From an uncultured Prevotella sp. (GTDB lineage: Bacteria; Bacteroidota; Bacteroidia; Bacteroidales; Bacteroidaceae), in NCBI GenBank assembly GCA_946186115.1, contig CAMHLV010000022.1:1-41923 (forward strand): a DNA stretch of 41,923 nt, in the 5' to 3' direction. The notes beneath the pieces are model-generated. The model saw nothing but the letters and a program-made list of their open reading frames with translations, did not search any database and was not told the DNA's origin. Positions 15,928 through 24,600 of this stretch are shown piece after piece. How positions within the stretch are numbered: the first letter of the stretch is position 1; the number at the start of each line of letters is the position of its first letter. Position numbers and translations under genes: made by a program.

Positions 15928-16269
15928 ATGAAGAAACTAAAGACGATAGTAGTCCGCATTTGTCGCATCAAGGCGTTGAAATACGTATTGGTGGCTATCT
16001 TTGCCATAGTGCTGATAGGCTTTGTCGATGAGAATAGTGTGTGGCACCATATACAGAATAAGCGTAGGATTTCTGAACTGCAAGAGGAAATCACCAAGTT
16101 TACTGATCAGAACAATCGCAATCAGGCTCAGATTCGCCAGCTTGACAGCAACCCGAAGTCAATAGAGAAGATTGCCCGCGAGAGGTATTTCATGAAGGCT
16201 GACGACGAAGACATCTTCGTGCTCAGCGGTGACAATAAGGAGAATTCGGCAGATGAGACAGCTCAGTAA
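15928..16269 (+). CDS. FtsB/DivIC family septum formation initiator
   Basis: 113 residues from ATG 15928 (upstream in-frame TTG at 15904 lies in the promoter). It is a bitopic division protein: a short basic cytoplasmic start (MKKLKTIVVRICR), one transmembrane helix (YVLVAIFAIVLIGFV, about 18-33), then a periplasmic coiled coil (ISELQEEITKFTDQNNRNQAQI) and the family block PKSIEKIARERYFMKADDEDIFVL. FtsB/DivIC forms the FtsQLB subcomplex that licenses septal peptidoglycan synthesis. It overlaps the next gene by 17 bp. Good match in size and order; the exact name (FtsB or DivIC) is a convention. Confidence 0.87.
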   Translation: MKKLKTIVVRICRIKALKYVLVAIFAIVLIGFVDENSVWHHIQNKRRISELQEEITKFTDQNNRNQAQIRQLDSNPKSIEKIARERYFMKADDEDIFVLSGDNKENSADETAQ

Positions 16270-16645
16270 GACAGAGACTTATATAATGCTTCTTGGCGGC
16301 CTGCTGATGGTGGTAGGCTCTGGTGCCAGTCTGTTCTTGCAGTCTTGGGCGCCTTACGTGTTTGCCCCAGGGGCTTTGATGTTTGCTGCAATGCAGTTCC
16401 GGCAGGCATATACCGGCAGCAGTTTCGTGATACGCCGTCTGCGGCGCATAATGATTCTCAGCGATGTGCTGTTTCTTGTTGCTGCCTTGCTGATGTTTGC
16501 CAACCAGTCGAATTTCCTCGGGCTCAACCATCTGTCATATATTAAATATGTACATAACAACTGGATTGTTGTGTTGCTCGTAGCCGCCGTTTTGCAACTT
16601 TTCACCAGTCATAGAATTGCTAATGAAATGGAAAAACAAGAATAA
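16253..16645 (+). CDS. Small integral membrane protein, four predicted helices
   Basis: 130 residues from ATG 16253; an in-frame GTG at 16229 would deepen the overlap with the divIC-like gene and add only charged residues. Hydrophobic segments: YIMLLGGLLMVVGSGASLFL (about 9-28), YVFAPGALMFAAMQF, MILSDVLFLVAALLMFA and WIVVLLVAAVLQLF. No named family is recognised. The 17-bp overlap with the divIC-like gene implies cotranslation, so it may act in the envelope or in division (inference only). The C-terminus is short and charged (EMEKQE). Confidence 0.75.
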   Translation: MRQLSKTETYIMLLGGLLMVVGSGASLFLQSWAPYVFAPGALMFAAMQFRQAYTGSSFVIRRLRRIMILSDVLFLVAALLMFANQSNFLGLNHLSYIKYVHNNWIVVLLVAAVLQLFTSHRIANEMEKQE

Positions 16646-16674
16646 GTAAGGCTAAAAGAGGCAAAAAAACGCTA

Positions 16675-16716
16675 AATATTTGCGCAAATGTTTTAAATTG
16701 CGCAAATATTTTTTCT
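16675..16716. terminator. AT-rich hairpin with T-run, before the DUF4369 lipoprotein gene
   Basis: Perfect 13-bp arms AATATTTGCGCAA (16675-16687) and TTGCGCAAATATT (16698-16710) with a 10-bp spacer, followed by TTTTTT. It fits termination of the divIC operon. Each arm also contains the palindrome TTGCGCAA, so it could double as a repeated protein-binding site 25 bp upstream of the next -7 box. Confidence 0.6.
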
Positions 16717-16734
16717 TATTTCGATATATCGTTG

Positions 16735-16742
16735 TATTTTTG
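16735..16742 (+). promoter_or_regulatory. Predicted -7 box for the lipoprotein gene
   Basis: TATTTTTG followed by CC, 17 bp upstream of the ATG at 16760. Confidence 0.5.
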
Positions 16743-16759
16743 CCACCGAATTTAGAAAC

Positions 16760-17575
16760 ATGAAAATCCGTATGAATAAAATTCTATATGCGACCGTTGT
16801 GGCAGTACTATTGACCTCGTGTGCCAGTTCCTACAATGTGCAGGGTTCTTCTTCTGTGTCTGCACTCGACGGTAGCAAGCTCTACCTTAAGGCTATCAAG
16901 GCCGGTCAGGTAAAGAACATTGACTCCTGTGACGTCGTTCACGGCGAATTCCATTTTGCCGGCCTGCTCGACACTGTCCGTATGGCTAATCTCTTTATGG
17001 ATGATGAGAGCATATTGCCTGTTGTGCTTGAAGAAGGTGAGATATCGGTGAAGATTGGTCCTACTGGCCCGAGTGTCGGTGGCACCCCACTCAACGATAG
17101 TCTCTACAAGTTCATCGATCGTCACAACCAGCTTATCAGTCAGATGAACGAACTAGGCCATAAGCAAAACCAGATGATACTCGAAGGTGTTGACGAGCAG
17201 ACTATTGCTGAGCAACTGGAAGACGAAGCAGCTAAGATATCTGCTGAGGAGGACGATCTGGTGACAAAGTTCATTGAGGCCAATTTCGACAATGTGCTGG
17301 GTCCTGGTGTCTTTATGATGATAACCAGTCAGTATCGCTTCCCAGTGCTGACACCTCAGATAGAATATATCATGTCGAAAGCTACCAAGACCTTCAAGGA
17401 AGACCCTTACGTGAAAGAATACTATCGCACGGCACAGGACAACGAGGAGCGAATGAATGGACTTAGTGAGGTTGCAGCACCTCAGCCCGCAGCACCTCAG
17501 CCCGCAGCGCCGCTGACTACTGATACCGTGGCTCCGCAGGCTCCCTCACCACTGATGAATGTTCCGAAACCATGA
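16760..17575 (+). CDS. DUF4369-type lipoprotein
   Basis: 271 residues. Lipoprotein signal: MKIRMNKILYATVVAVLL then lipobox LTSC with Cys at about 21. The N-terminal half (NVQGSSSVSALDGSKLYLK through VVHGEFHFAGLLD) matches the beta-rich DUF4369 domain found at the start of many Bacteroidetes thioredoxin-like lipoproteins. Here no TlpA-type thioredoxin domain or CxxC follows; instead there is a helical stretch (FIDRHNQLISQMNEL to ISAEEDDLVTKFIEANF) and a Pro/Ala-rich tail with a 15-bp tandem repeat encoding PQPAA twice. It is thus a stand-alone DUF4369 protein of unknown function. Its stop overlaps the pyrC start (ATGA at 17572-17575). Confidence 0.8.
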   Translation: MKIRMNKILYATVVAVLLTSCASSYNVQGSSSVSALDGSKLYLKAIKAGQVKNIDSCDVVHGEFHFAGLLDTVRMANLFMDDESILPVVLEEGEISVKIGPTGPSVGGTPLNDSLYKFIDRHNQLISQMNELGHKQNQMILEGVDEQTIAEQLEDEAAKISAEEDDLVTKFIEANFDNVLGPGVFMMITSQYRFPVLTPQIEYIMSKATKTFKEDPYVKEYYRTAQDNEERMNGLSEVAAPQPAAPQPAAPLTTDTVAPQAPSPLMNVPKP

Positions 17576-18897
17576 GAACACTCGTCAAGGGAGGACATAT
17601 TGTCAATGAAGGCCGTACGCAAGACGCTTTTATAGTCATTGAGGACGGCAATATCATAGAGATTACCAAACAGCAACCTGAGGCATCGTTCGACGAAACG
17701 ATAGATGCTTCAGGTTGTTACGTTTTGCCAGGTGTCATCGACGACCATGTGCATTTCCGTGAGCCGGGCCTTACTGACAAGGCCGATATCGAGTCGGAGA
17801 GCCGTGCTGCAGCAGCAGGTGGCGTGACCAGTTACTTTGATATGCCCAACTGTGTGCCGCAGACAACCTCGATAGAGGCACTTAACGACAAGTTTGAGCG
17901 TGCCAGTAGAAGCAGTCTCGTCAACTATTCTTTCTTCTACGGCGCCACAAACGACAATGCCGACACTTTCAGCCAGTTGGATGCTTCGCGAATTCCTGGC
18001 ATCAAACTCTTTATGGGGTCATCGACGGGCAACATGCTTGTTGATGGCCAGAAAACATTAGAGCGCATCTTCTCAAAATGCAGACTGCCATTGATGGTAC
18101 ATTGTGAAGATACAGACATTATCAATCGTAATATGGCTGAGGCCAAACAGGCTTGGGGAGAAGACCCGCCCGTAAGTCTCCACGCTATGATACGTAGCGA
18201 AGAAGCATGTCTGGCTTCTACTCGGAAGGCTGTTGAACTGGCCCGAAAATATGGTACTCGCCTGCATGTTGCCCATGTATCTACTGCAGAGGAGCTGGAA
18301 CTTTTTGATACATCCTCTGACTCAATTACAGCTGAAGCCACGGTGGGCCACCTCTATTTCACGCAGCTCGACCACGAGCGGCTGGGAGCCAGAATCAAGG
18401 TTAATCCAGCCATAAAGACTCCTGTTGACCAGTTTATGCTGCGTCAGGCACTTACTGATGGCCGTATCACATGCGTTTGTACCGACCATGCCCCCCATCT
18501 GTTGTCGCAGAAGCAGGGTGGATGTCAGAAGGCTGCCAGTGGTATGCCGATGGTTCAGTTCTCATTGGTCACCATGCTTGAACTGGTCGATGAGCATGTC
18601 CTGTCGATAGAGCGTCTGGTGGATTTGATGTGTCATAATCCCGCACGTCTCTTCGGCGTCCGGCACCGCGGCTTCATCCGCAAAGGTTATCGAGCCGATT
18701 TGGTAATAGTCCGTTCCCATACTCCTTGGGTAGTCACAAAGGATGTCATCCAGAGCAAGTGCCAATGGAGCCCGATGGAGGGACACGAATACCAGTGGCG
18801 TGTGGAGCGCACACTCTGCAATGGCCATTCAGTATATGCCGACGGGGCGGTGTTAGCCGGTTCTCGTGGCGAGGAAATTACATTCAATCATCTATGA
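17572..18897 (+). CDS. pyrC: Dihydroorotase
   Basis: 441 residues, class I size. It closes carbamoyl-aspartate to dihydroorotate in pyrimidine synthesis. Metal-binding residues are seen in VIDDHVHFREPG (HxH, about residues 59-61). Other amidohydrolase motifs: SYFDMPNCVPQT, MVHCED, LHVAHVSTAEE and VCTDHAPH near residue 303-310, with the catalytic Asp. The ATG overlaps the lipoprotein stop and its TGA overlaps the next gene's ATG (18894-18897), so the three genes are translationally coupled. Function is well supported. No other pyr genes are adjacent. Confidence 0.93.
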   Translation: MRTLVKGGHIVNEGRTQDAFIVIEDGNIIEITKQQPEASFDETIDASGCYVLPGVIDDHVHFREPGLTDKADIESESRAAAAGGVTSYFDMPNCVPQTTSIEALNDKFERASRSSLVNYSFFYGATNDNADTFSQLDASRIPGIKLFMGSSTGNMLVDGQKTLERIFSKCRLPLMVHCEDTDIINRNMAEAKQAWGEDPPVSLHAMIRSEEACLASTRKAVELARKYGTRLHVAHVSTAEELELFDTSSDSITAEATVGHLYFTQLDHERLGARIKVNPAIKTPVDQFMLRQALTDGRITCVCTDHAPHLLSQKQGGCQKAASGMPMVQFSLVTMLELVDEHVLSIERLVDLMCHNPARLFGVRHRGFIRKGYRADLVIVRSHTPWVVTKDVIQSKCQWSPMEGHEYQWRVERTLCNGHSVYADGAVLAGSRGEEITFNHL

Positions 18898-19856
18898 TAG
18901 CCCGATACGCCATTCTGTTTTTCTTTTCGATGGGACTCGTTGTCGTTCCGTTGCTTTTTGCCTTGCTATGCCGCTGGCTGGCTCCGCGAAAGCGTTGGCG
19001 CCTGTGGGCTCTCGTGGGAACGCTCCTGATATGGGGCGCCGTGCTCTATGGCTATTATGTGGGTTTTGAAGAGTTGAGAATACGCAATATTGAATATGCC
19101 AGCAGTGATCTCCCGGCATCATTCGACGGTTACCGCATAGTACAGTTCAGCGATGCCCATGTGGGAACGTATGGAACCGACAGACAGTGGCTGTTGCAGA
19201 GGGCCGTTGACAGCATCAATGCTCTGAAGCCCGACGTCATCGTCTTCACTGGCGACTTAGAGAATCTTCACCCCGACGAACTGCGTCCGCAGTTGTCAGT
19301 TCTGCGCCAGTTGCATGCCAAGGACGGCGTATTCAGCGTATTGGGAAACCACGACTATCCCACTTATCTCGACTGCGACGATACCACTAAGTCGTTGCTG
19401 GTAAGCTTTACCAAGCAATATGAGCGGCAGATGGGCTGGCGCCTTCTGCTTAACGAGCATCAGACGATTCGTCGCGACTCCGACTCCATTGTCATTGCTG
19501 GAATGGAGAACTGGGGAACACTGAAGCGAATGCCTCGAAAGGGTGATGTCAAGAAGACTATGGAGGGTGTTGACAAATCGGCCTTCGTCCTGATGTTGCA
19601 ACATGATCCAACAGCTTGGCGGCAGAAGATTCTGCCTGAATGCCATGCTCAGCTGACGCTGAGCGGCCATACTCATGGCGGTCAGGTGTCGCTCTTTGGT
19701 TGGTCGCCGGCCTCGCTGACTTATGAAGAGTGGGGTGGATTATATCAAGAAGGTTCGCGTGCCCTATATGTTTCTACGGGGTTGGGCAGCCTCATTCCCT
19801 TCCGCCTCAATCTGCCTGGTGAAATCGTGGTCATCACTTTAAAGGTAAAAAAGTAA
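18894..19856 (+). CDS. Membrane-anchored calcineurin-like metallophosphoesterase
   Basis: 320 residues from ATG 18894. The frame stays open upstream to 18726, but that part is out-of-frame pyrC sequence. The 4-bp ATGA overlap with pyrC supports this start. Two hydrophobic helices (YAILFFFSMGLVVVPLLFAL and LWALVGTLLIWGAVLYGYYV, about 5-65) are followed by a phosphoesterase domain: VQFSDAHVG (D-x-H), VFTGDLEN (GD), VLGNHDY (GNHD), MLQHDP and LSGHTHGGQ. All five metal/substrate motifs are intact. It resembles the YkuE/YaeI group; some members cleave lipid pyrophosphates such as UDP-diacylglucosamine, but the substrate here is not shown. PlsC follows, consistent with a lipid role (inference). Confidence 0.88.
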   Translation: MIARYAILFFFSMGLVVVPLLFALLCRWLAPRKRWRLWALVGTLLIWGAVLYGYYVGFEELRIRNIEYASSDLPASFDGYRIVQFSDAHVGTYGTDRQWLLQRAVDSINALKPDVIVFTGDLENLHPDELRPQLSVLRQLHAKDGVFSVLGNHDYPTYLDCDDTTKSLLVSFTKQYERQMGWRLLLNEHQTIRRDSDSIVIAGMENWGTLKRMPRKGDVKKTMEGVDKSAFVLMLQHDPTAWRQKILPECHAQLTLSGHTHGGQVSLFGWSPASLTYEEWGGLYQEGSRALYVSTGLGSLIPFRLNLPGEIVVITLKVKK

Positions 19857-19919
19857 GAAGGTGAAAAAGTAAAAGATAAAAAAGGTAAAATAGTAAAAGG
19901 AAAAAAGTAAATACGTAAA
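19857..19919. repeat. A-rich GTAAAA/GTGAAAA repeat tract
   Basis: Irregular repeats of 7-8 bases (AGTAAAAG, GGTAAAAT, AGTAAATA) fill the gap between the phosphoesterase and plsC on the coding strand. They resemble the other heptad arrays in spirit but not in unit sequence. No promoter was recognised in it. Confidence 0.55.
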
Positions 19920-20690
19920 ATGCTTCTCATGAAATACCTATATCGCATCTATCAGGTTATTGTGGCCTTCCCTGTCACCATTCTGATGACAATTTGGACA
20001 GCTATACTCGTCGGCGTAGGCTGTGCTCTCGGCGACGGCCATTACTGGGGCTACTATCCCGGTCGCTGGTGGGCCCGTACCATTACCCGCATCTTCCTGC
20101 TGCCTGTCAAGGTTGAGGGCCGCGAACATCTTGAGCCCAACCAGTCGTATGTCTTCGTTGCCAATCATCAGGGGGCTTTCGATATCTTTCTCATCTACGG
20201 ACATCTGGGACGTAACTTCAAATGGATGATGAAGTATCAGTTGAAGAAGATTCCTTTTGTTGGCTATGCTTGTCGCAAGTCGCACCAGATATTTGTTGAT
20301 AAGCGCGGCCCCAGCAAGGTTAAGGCCACTTATGAGGCAGCCCGCCAGACTCTGGAGACTGGTAACTGTTCTGTTGTGGTATTCCCTGAGGGAGCACGCT
20401 CGTTTACTGGCCACATGGGAGTATTCCGCAAAGGAGCCTTTGCCCTGGCAGATGAACTGCAGCTGCCAGTAGTGCCGCTGACTATCAATGGTTCGTTCAA
20501 TGTCATGCCGCGCACTCGTGACTGGCACTTTGCCAACTGGCATCCCCTGAGTCTAACCATTCATCAGCCCATCTATCCCATCGGACAGGGCGCACAGAAT
20601 GTGCAGGCCACCATGCGCCAGGCTTACGACAGCGTTATGTCGGCCTTAGTTCCCGAATACCAAGGTTTCGTGGAGAATCCAGATCAGTAA
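19920..20690 (+). CDS. plsC: 1-acyl-sn-glycerol-3-phosphate acyltransferase
   Basis: 256 residues from ATG 19920; ATG 19929 (MKYLYRIYQ) is an equally good start. It acylates lysophosphatidate to phosphatidate at the inner membrane. Seen: N-terminal hydrophobic helix (VIVAFPVTILMTIWTAILVG), acyltransferase block I NHQGAFD (H-x4-D, about 82-88), block III FPEGARS (about 155-161; Ala in place of the usual Thr), and the block IV region LPVVPLTINGS. The family fit is strong. It ends 9 bp before the stop of the convergent glycosyltransferase, with no terminator between. Confidence 0.92.
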   Translation: MLLMKYLYRIYQVIVAFPVTILMTIWTAILVGVGCALGDGHYWGYYPGRWWARTITRIFLLPVKVEGREHLEPNQSYVFVANHQGAFDIFLIYGHLGRNFKWMMKYQLKKIPFVGYACRKSHQIFVDKRGPSKVKATYEAARQTLETGNCSVVVFPEGARSFTGHMGVFRKGAFALADELQLPVVPLTINGSFNVMPRTRDWHFANWHPLSLTIHQPIYPIGQGAQNVQATMRQAYDSVMSALVPEYQGFVENPDQ

Positions 20691-20699
20691 AAAGGAAGA

Positions 20700-21449
20700 C
20701 TACGTTAATTTTGGGTACTTGCGCGTCCATCCGTCCCAACGGAGGCGCATCACACCGAAGAAAGCTTCGCCGAAGATGCCGCCAGACATCTTCGAGGTGC
20801 CTTCGCGGCGGTTGACGAAGATGACGGGAACTTCTTTGATCTTGAAACCAATCTTGTAGGCTGTGAACTTCATCTCTATCTGGAAGGCGTAGCCCTTGAA
20901 GCGTATATTGTCCAATTCGATGGTTTCCAGTACTTTGCGACGGTAGCACTTGAATCCTGCCGTGGTGTCGTGAACCTTGAAGCCTGTGACGAAGCGCACA
21001 TACTTCGACGCAAAGTATGACATCAGCACGCGGCCTATTGGCCAGTTGACCACATTGACACCACTGACATAGCGCGAACCTATGGCCACGTCGTAGCCGT
21101 CGTCGGCACATGCCGAATAGAGGCGCGGCAGGTCGTTGGGGTCGTGGCTGAAGTCGGCATCCATCTCGAATATGTATTGGTAGTTGCGCTCCAATGCCCA
21201 TTTGAAACCCGTGATATAGGCTGTGCCGAGTCCCAGCTTCCCTGAGCGCTCAACGATAAACAGGCGGTCGGCAAAGTCTTGCTGAGCCATCATCCCCTTT
21301 ACTATGGCGGCGGTGCCGTCGGGCGAGCCGTCGTCAATTACTAAGATGTGGAAACACTTGTCCAGTCCGAACACGGCCAGGATGATTTTCTCGATGTTCT
21401 CCTTCTCGTTGTACGTCGGGATGATAACGATGCTGTCGCTTGTATGCAT
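20700..21449 (-). CDS. Family 2 glycosyltransferase, polyprenol-phosphate mannosyltransferase (Dpm1) type
   Basis: 249 residues. It is a GT-A fold enzyme that moves a sugar from an NDP donor to a polyprenyl phosphate. Seen: VIIPTYNEKENIEKII at the N-terminus, VIDDGSPDGT (donor-binding Asp), GLGTAYITGFKWAL, EMDADFSHDPNDLP (D-x-D plus acceptor Asp), GSRYVSG and DTTAGFKCYRR. The block EVPVIFVNRREGTSKMSG is also typical of Dpm1-like enzymes. It lacks the C-terminal membrane domain of larger homologues, so it is the soluble short form. The product may feed protein or surface glycan glycosylation. It is divergent from mfd across the copy B intergenic element. Confidence 0.9.
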   Translation of the reverse strand: MHTSDSIVIIPTYNEKENIEKIILAVFGLDKCFHILVIDDGSPDGTAAIVKGMMAQQDFADRLFIVERSGKLGLGTAYITGFKWALERNYQYIFEMDADFSHDPNDLPRLYSACADDGYDVAIGSRYVSGVNVVNWPIGRVLMSYFASKYVRFVTGFKVHDTTAGFKCYRRKVLETIELDNIRFKGYAFQIEMKFTAYKIGFKIKEVPVIFVNRREGTSKMSGGIFGEAFFGVMRLRWDGWTRKYPKLT

Positions 21450-21475
21450 AATGCTTCAATGATTGATTGTGAGTG

Positions 21476-21483
21476 CAAAGATA
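21476..21483 (-). promoter_or_regulatory. Predicted -7 box for the Dpm1-type glycosyltransferase
   Basis: TATCTTTG followed by CA on the minus strand, 26 bp upstream of the gene start. Confidence 0.55.
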
Positions 21484-21579
21484 CAAAGAAAATTGATAAT
21501 TGTAAATTGAAAATTGAAAATTATTGTTGGGCGGCAGCAAATTTTTCACTCTTCACTCTTCACTTTTCACTTTTCTTAG

Positions 21580-21587
21580 TATCTTTG
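21580..21587 (+). promoter_or_regulatory. Predicted -7 box for mfd
   Basis: TATCTTTG followed by CA, 13 bp before the mfd ATG at 21601, so the transcript would have a very short leader. Confidence 0.55.
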
Positions 21588-21600
21588 CATTCGAATTCGT

Positions 21601-24600
21601 ATGACGATACAAGATTTGCTGAAACTATATGCCATGTCGCCCCAGGTGGGAGCATTGGCAGATACACTTGGGAAAAAGTCGGTGAAAACCGTTTTTCTGG
21701 AGGGACTTATGTGCTCGTCAGCACCGATGGTATTCGCTTCTCTCACCATAAAACACTCACCGCTCACCACTTTGTTCATCCTGCAGGATGCCGACGAGGC
21801 AGGCTATTTCTATCACGACCTGACGCAGTTGTTGGGAGATGGTGGTGTGCTGTTTTTTCCAAGTAGTTATCGCCGCGCCGTAAAGTATGGTCAGCGTGAT
21901 GCCGCCAGTGAGATATTGCGCACGGAAGTGTTGTCGAAGCTAAAGACTCAGGACTCAGGACTATATATTGTCACATATCCCGAGGCTGTAGCCGAATTGG
22001 TGGTGTCGAAACGGCAGTTGGACGACCGTATGCTGGTGTTGCAGCAAGGAGAGACGGTGGATGCCGACCAGACTGTCGAGACTCTTCGAGGGTTGGGCTT
22101 CAGCGAGGTGGACTATGTTTACGAACCGGGTCAGTTTGCCCTTCGTGGCAGCATTCTCGACGTCTATTCGTTCAGCAGCGAGTTCCCCTTCCGTATCGAC
22201 TTCTTCGGCGATGACATCGACTCTATCCGTACTTTCGAGGTTGACACGCAGTTGTCGAAAGACAAGCGTCAGCAAGTTGAGATCGTCCCAGAGCTGAATG
22301 TTGCCGAAGAGAAGGTGCCTTTCCTTTCTTTTCTGCCAGATAATACCTTACTGGTGGCCAAGGACTTCCTGTTCGTTCGCGATGCCATAGACCGTACCTA
22401 TCAGGACGGCTTCTCGCAACAAGCCATGACAGAGCGCATGGAGGGAGCTACCGAACAGGAGCAGCACGATATATTGCAGGAGATGCGTAAGGATCAGCAA
22501 CTCATCAGCGGTTCGCAGTGGGCTGCCGACGTGCAGCACTTCCGTCGTGTCGAGATTGGCTCCCATGCCACGGGAGCTCCTGATGCTACGTTGAGATTCC
22601 AGACTTCGCCACAACCGCAGTTCCATAAGAATTTCGACTTGTTGAAGCAGTCGCTGGAGCAGAGCGTAGCCGACGGCTATCATCTGTATATCCTGGCCGA
22701 CAGTGCCAAGCAGCTGGATCGTCTGAAGGAGATATTGGAGCCACCCTCTAACTCCCCCCATTTAGGGGCAGAACTCAGCCCATCCACTAATCGTGGTAGG
22801 ATGGGAGAGGGCTTCCAACCCATCGAAAAGACGCTGCACGAGGGTTTCGTTGACCACACCCTGCGGCTGTGCATCTTCACCGACCATCAGATTTTCGACC
22901 GTTTCCACAAGTACAGCCTGCGCTCCGACAAAGCCCGCGGCGGCAAGGTGGCACTGACTCTCAAGGAGATTCAGCAGTTTGAGATTGGCGACTACGTGGT
23001 ACATATCGACCACGGTATCGGAAAGTTCAGCGGACTGGTGCGCATGCCTGTCACTACCCCTAATGGAGGAGGCAGCGAGGGAGCCTACCAGGAGATGATC
23101 AAGATTCAGTACGAAGGCGGTGGCACCATCTACGTCTCTATACACTCACTCTACAAGGTATCGAAGTACAAGGCACAGGACGGTGGTGAGCCCCCTCGCC
23201 TGTCGCATCTTGGTACCGGACAGTGGGAGCGCATGAAGGAGCGCACCAAGCAGAAACTGAAGGACATAGCCCGCGACTTGATAAAACTCTATGCTACACG
23301 TCGGCAGCAACGCGGCTTCGCTTTCTCCGCCGATACTTTCCTGCAGCAGGAGCTGGAAGCCTCGTTCCTCTATGAAGACACCCCCGACCAGCTGAAGGCC
23401 ACCAACGACGTGAAGGCTGATATGGAGCGTGCCCAGCCTATGGACCGTCTGGTATGCGGTGATGTGGGTTTCGGCAAGACAGAGGTTGCCGTTCGTGCCG
23501 CCTTCAAGGCCGCCTGCGACTCCAAGCAGGTGGCAGTGCTGGTGCCTACCACGGTGCTGGCCTACCAGCATTACCAGACATTCTCTTCACGACTGAAGGA
23601 TTTGCCGGTGAGGGTGGAATATCTGTCGCGCGCCCGCAGTGCCAAGCAGACTACCGCTATTCTCAAGGATCTGGCAGATGGCAAGATAGATATATTGATA
23701 GGTACGCATAAGCTTATAGGCAAGAGCGTCAAGTTCAAGGACTTAGGTCTGCTCATTATCGATGAGGAGCAGAAGTTTGGTGTCTCTACCAAGGAGAAGC
23801 TGCGCCAGATGAAGACTAATGTTGATACACTGACCATGTCGGCCACGCCAATACCCCGTACCCTGCAGTTCTCGCTCGTTGGTGCCCGCGACCTGAGCAT
23901 TATACAGACGCCGCCTCCCAACCGCTATCCCATCCAGACGGAGATACATACCTTTGGCTCCGACATCATTGCCGATGCCGTCAACTTCGAGATGTCGCGC
24001 AACGGACAGGTGTATTTCGTCAGTCCGCGCATCAACGATCTTCAGCGTATCCGCGATGTTATTCAGAAGTATGTGCCTGATGCCCGTATTGCTGTGGGAC
24101 ACGGACAGATGAAGCCCGAGGAACTGGAAAAGATCATTTTCGACTTTGCCAACTACGACTACGATGTGCTGCTCTCTACGACAATCATTGAGAACGGCAT
24201 CGATATACCTAATGCTAATACCATAATTATCAATGGCGCCCACCACTTCGGACTCTCCGACCTGCACCAGATGCGAGGCCGAGTGGGCCGAGGCAATCGC
24301 AAGGCCTTCTGCTATCTGCTGGCACCGCCCCTGGCGGCGCTGCCTGTGGAGAGCCGCCGCCGTTTAGAGGCATTGGAGAATTTCAGCGACCTGGGCTCTG
24401 GCATTCACATCGCTATGCAGGACCTCGACATCCGTGGTGCCGGCAATCTGCTGGGTGCCGAGCAGTCGGGCTTCATAGCCGACCTGGGCTACGAGACCTA
24501 TGTCAAGATTCTGCAGCAGGCCGTCGTTGAGCTGCATAATGAGGCCCCCGTCTCGTCCCCCCCATTGGGGGGAAGACCCAAAGGCACAGCGACCCCTCCC

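Larger units (their letters stand above)
21474..21589. repeat. Compound divergent-promoter intergenic element, copy B
   Basis: Minus-strand -7 box (21476-21483), GAAAATT-type heptads (about 21488-21523), GGCGGCAGCAA (21530-21540), CACTCTT/CACTTTT heptads (about 21542-21575) and plus-strand -7 box (21580-21587). It is the closest relative of copy A: same order, one base longer between box edges, and with recognisably similar central and right-hand sequence. Confidence 0.7.

Noticed and set aside
18726..18893. 56-residue N-terminal extension of the metallophosphoesterase
   Set aside because: It is pyrC sequence read out of frame; the ATGA overlap at 18894 gives a normal membrane-anchored start.
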